DNA from: Conidiobolus incongruus B7586
Lineage: Eukaryota > Entomophthoromycota > Entomophthoromycetes > Entomophthorales > Conidiobolaceae
Reading direction: 5' to 3'
Length of the DNA: 10,717 nt
NCBI GenBank assembly: GCA_000697335.1
Contig: JNEM01016383.1
Span: 1 to 10,717, forward strand
The notes beneath the pieces were generated by a model. The model was not told the DNA's origin. It saw only the letters and a list, made by a program, of their open reading frames with translations, and searched no databases. Shown in pieces: positions 8,852 to 10,717 of the stretch. Both the position numbers and the translations under genes were made by a program. Position 1 is the first letter of the stretch. Each line of letters opens with the position of its first letter.

Positions 8852-9115
8852 ATGCATTTGGATCAAGTTAACCTACATCGTCGTCAAGTTTCCTTTTTAT
8901 TTGATTACAAGACCTTGTACTTTGTCATTGGTCTTATTTCTTTAGGTGTTGCCATCTGGATTATCCTCCAATTCATCAAATTATATTTGGACAGAAGAGA
9001 TCAACGCCTTGGTCTCGGTAAGTTTGACCCGCAATATTTAGCTGAACTTAAGCGCAGAGGGCAACTCAATGAAGCAGCTGGCTACAGTGTTATCGAAGCT
9101 AAGCGTGATATTTAA
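8852..9115 (+). CDS. Small single-pass membrane protein, function unknown
   Basis: An intact 87-residue frame from ATG to TAA with no interruption. At 39% G+C, against far lower values on both sides, and with varied codons (Gln always CAA, Arg by CGT, CGC, AGA), it is clearly the best gene in the window. The product has a short N-terminal part with His-Arg-Arg at residues 9-11 and one strong membrane segment at about 22-42 (FVIGLISLGVAIWIILQFI). A basic juxtamembrane stretch follows (KLYLDRRDQR, 43-52), then a soluble charged tail with FDPQYLAELKRRGQLNEAAG at 58-77. It has no convincing cleavable signal peptide and no Cys. This fits a small tail-exposed organelle or ER membrane protein, but I do not recognise the family. 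The start follows AAAA and an in-frame TAA lies 12 bases upstream (8840-8842), so the ATG is firm unless an upstream intron joins in. A possible 3' splice site (CTAAT at 8820-8824, TAG at 8832-8834) could end a 5'-UTR intron. No neighbour gives context. Confidence 0.85.
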   Translation: MHLDQVNLHRRQVSFLFDYKTLYFVIGLISLGVAIWIILQFIKLYLDRRDQRLGLGKFDPQYLAELKRRGQLNEAAGYSVIEAKRDI

Positions 9116-9272
9116 TATTTCTATCTGATGAACATCTATATAGAGATCAGGTTTATTTTGTTTTTTCATAAGATATTTAACCTTAGTCAGATAGTATTAT
9201 GAATCAAATTATCTTATATTGGATAGATTTAAAAGATAGCACAAAATGTTAATCAGTTACTGGTTTTAGATC

Positions 9273-9278
9273 AATAAA
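9273..9278 (+). promoter_or_regulatory. Possible polyadenylation signal AATAAA
   Basis: This is the canonical AATAAA hexamer in the right orientation downstream of the only good gene, within a normal 3'-UTR distance. The composition makes such hexamers frequent, so this is a candidate only. Confidence 0.25.
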
Positions 9279-9708
9279 AAACATCTCAAAAACTACTTAC
9301 ATATACCACCTGAACAATATTTCTAAATCCCATCTTTTTTAATTATCTAATATTAACCTTTAGGCCATTTTGTTTTCAATGGACGCTTTATAGTTTATTA
9401 TTACTGCAAATTTTAAATGATGCTATAATTCTAAAATAGAATTTTCAGTATAAATTCTATTTTATAAGTTATAATAGTAAATAAACAATATAAAATTAAT
9501 ACTCTTTTTTATTACTGATGACTTTTTATCCTACCTTTAATAAACTCTTTACACCTAAAAACGGTTCTTTTTATCAAAAATATAAATTTAGTATTATATA
9601 AATTAATTTTCTTATAAAAATTTTTTTCTTGAAAGTTATTTTTAATAGCCTATAGCTATTATAATCACATGAGTTGTAATTTAATGAGCATATATATTGT
9701 AGTTTTAT

Positions 9709-9728
9709 ATTTATTTATTTATTTATTT
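9709..9728. repeat. (ATTT)5 microsatellite
   Basis: Five uninterrupted ATTT units are followed by further T and A. It is an ordinary simple repeat, prone to length slippage. Confidence 0.8.
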
Positions 9729-10627
9729 TTATATACAAATTCTTCTATATTTTTAGTTCTTATATTTCATAATAATCAAGTAAAAAAATGATTATTTATA
9801 AATTATTTAAGAATATTAATTAAAAATTATTTGATAAAAATAAATATAAAGCTTTTTATTAATTGTGTCGTTTTTAAATACTAAATAAACTATAATATAT
9901 TATAATAATTTATTATAATAAATGATATTAATAACTATAATACTTATTTTATATAATATGTAAACAGATCAATTTAGGTTGATTTAAAATTTTATCTAAC
10001 TATTTAATTAAGTGTTATATAAAAAAATTTATTATTTAATTATTTAAAATATAAAAGTTTTGATTTTTCCTTATATTTTAATAAATAATACTTAATTATA
10101 AATAATTCAAATTTTTATATATTTTGACAAATCATAAATTATTTATTTTGTATTTATATTGATTAAATCAAGTTTTGATTTTGATAAATATTAACGTGAA
10201 ATAATAACCATTTATTAAAAAATTTTGTCAATAAGTTTTTATACTTTATTAATAATTAAAAGCAAAATATTAGAGAACTAGACTTTTAAATTTATATAAA
10301 ATTGCATCAATTTTCATTCCAAATTTAAAAGAATAAACTTAATAATTAAAGGTAATTATGAGTAAAATAATATTTTTACTATTTATTTATAAAATTGAAA
10401 TAATTCTATAGGGTTTATGGTTGTGTTACAATATAATATTATAACAAAGAAACTTAAATGACTATTTTTGGAATGAATATAACTAAATTTAACAGTTAAT
10501 ATTTGAATAACAGTTTTTTGCTGAAATATAATTTTAAAAAATATTACAACTTTCCTTAATTAATAATTTAACATTTATATTTTTTATAATTTTCTATAAT
10601 GGATAATAAAATTCAAAAACAGTTTAA

Positions 10628-10646
10628 AGATGTGTATAAGAGACAG
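10628..10646 (+). other. Exact Tn5 mosaic end (tagmentation adapter remnant)
   Basis: AGATGTGTATAAGAGACAG is identical over all 19 bases to the engineered hyperactive Tn5 mosaic end used in Nextera-type tagmentation libraries. In such molecules the CAG end abuts the genomic insert, so 10647 onwards would be insert. The sequence to the left (ending AACAGTTTAA) is neither the standard Nextera adapter arm nor the mirrored mosaic end of a mate-pair junction, so the adapter sits between two genome-like A+T-rich stretches. This is best read as an untrimmed or chimeric read built into the assembly, not as biology. It makes the junction and the final 71 bases unreliable. Confidence 0.95.
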
Positions 10647-10647
10647 A

Positions 10648-10672
10648 TATTTTATAATTATAATATAAAATA
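10648..10672. repeat. 9-bp inverted repeat beside the adapter
   Basis: TATTTTATA at 10648-10656 pairs perfectly with TATAAAATA at 10664-10672 around a 7-base loop. It starts two bases after the mosaic end. It could be chance in A/T DNA or a fold that contributed to a chimeric read. Confidence 0.4.
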
Positions 10673-10717
10673 ATAGGTTATTTTGAATTAAATTAAAAAT
10701 ATTAATTAAAAATAACT

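Larger units (their letters stand above)
9116..10627. other. 3' flank and A+T desert with no gene
   Basis: The first part would be the 3'-UTR of the membrane-protein gene. An AATAAA at 9273-9278, 158 bases after the stop, could serve as a polyadenylation signal, but this word is common by chance here. The remainder is desert with frequent stops in all frames. It contains an (ATTT)5 microsatellite at 9709-9728 and no recognised gene, RNA or element. Confidence 0.6.

Noticed and set aside
9018-9023. GTAAGT inside the membrane-protein gene as an intron donor
   Set aside because: The reading frame runs on for 32 codons after it with coding-like composition and a sensible charged tail, and no good acceptor follows within the frame. 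A chance hexamer is more likely.
1-10717. Mitochondrial or plastid DNA, suggested by the extreme A+T content
   Set aside because: No organellar protein, rRNA or tRNA gene is recognisable in over 10 kb. A Tc1/mariner element with a TA duplication and an isolated 39% G+C gene fit nuclear DNA instead.
1-10717. CRISPR array, tRNA or rRNA genes, or a bacterial operon
   Set aside because: No regularly spaced identical repeats, no tRNA T-loop-like words with matching acceptor arms, no rRNA-like conserved blocks and no tightly packed ORFs were found on either strand.

Overview
This is a very A+T-rich eukaryotic nuclear window. It holds one convincing host gene, one dead Tc1/mariner-type DNA transposon, and one stretch that is almost certainly laboratory adapter sequence. 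Long parts of the flanks contain only a few G or C per 60 bases, whereas the one good gene (8852-9115) is 39% G+C by direct count. The transposon carries C-to-T and G-to-A type damage on both strands. An A+T desert with sparse, normal-composition genes and transition-damaged transposons resembles fungal genomes with RIP-like (repeat-induced point mutation) or cytosine-deamination decay. A fungus is therefore my best guess, but nothing here fixes the lineage. The gene uses the standard code: all its Gln codons are CAA and it ends in TAA.

Layout. 1-679 is featureless A+T-rich DNA with one perfect hairpin. 680-1240 is an island of less extreme composition with a doubtful 79-codon frame. 1241-3088 is an A+T desert. 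3089-4659 is the transposon. It is bounded by perfect 35-bp terminal inverted repeats and a TA target duplication, and it has a second, internal pair of repeat motifs set symmetrically about 176 bp further in (an IR/DR architecture). A broken DD34E transposase gene lies between the repeats. 4662-5757 is desert with an odd Met-free open frame. 5758-6424 is a second mild island. 6425-8129 is desert with a hairpin. 8130-8620 is a third mild island. 8852-9115 is an intact gene for an 87-residue single-pass membrane protein of unknown function. 9116-10717 is desert.

At 10628-10646 there is an exact copy of the 19-bp Tn5 mosaic end used in tagmentation libraries. This is most simply uncleaned adapter, so sequence continuity across that point, and the last 71 bases, should not be trusted. 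I found no tRNA, rRNA, CRISPR array or gene cluster, and nothing that amounts to a new multi-gene system. The most informative biology is the architecture and decay history of the Tc1 element and the isolated small membrane-protein gene.
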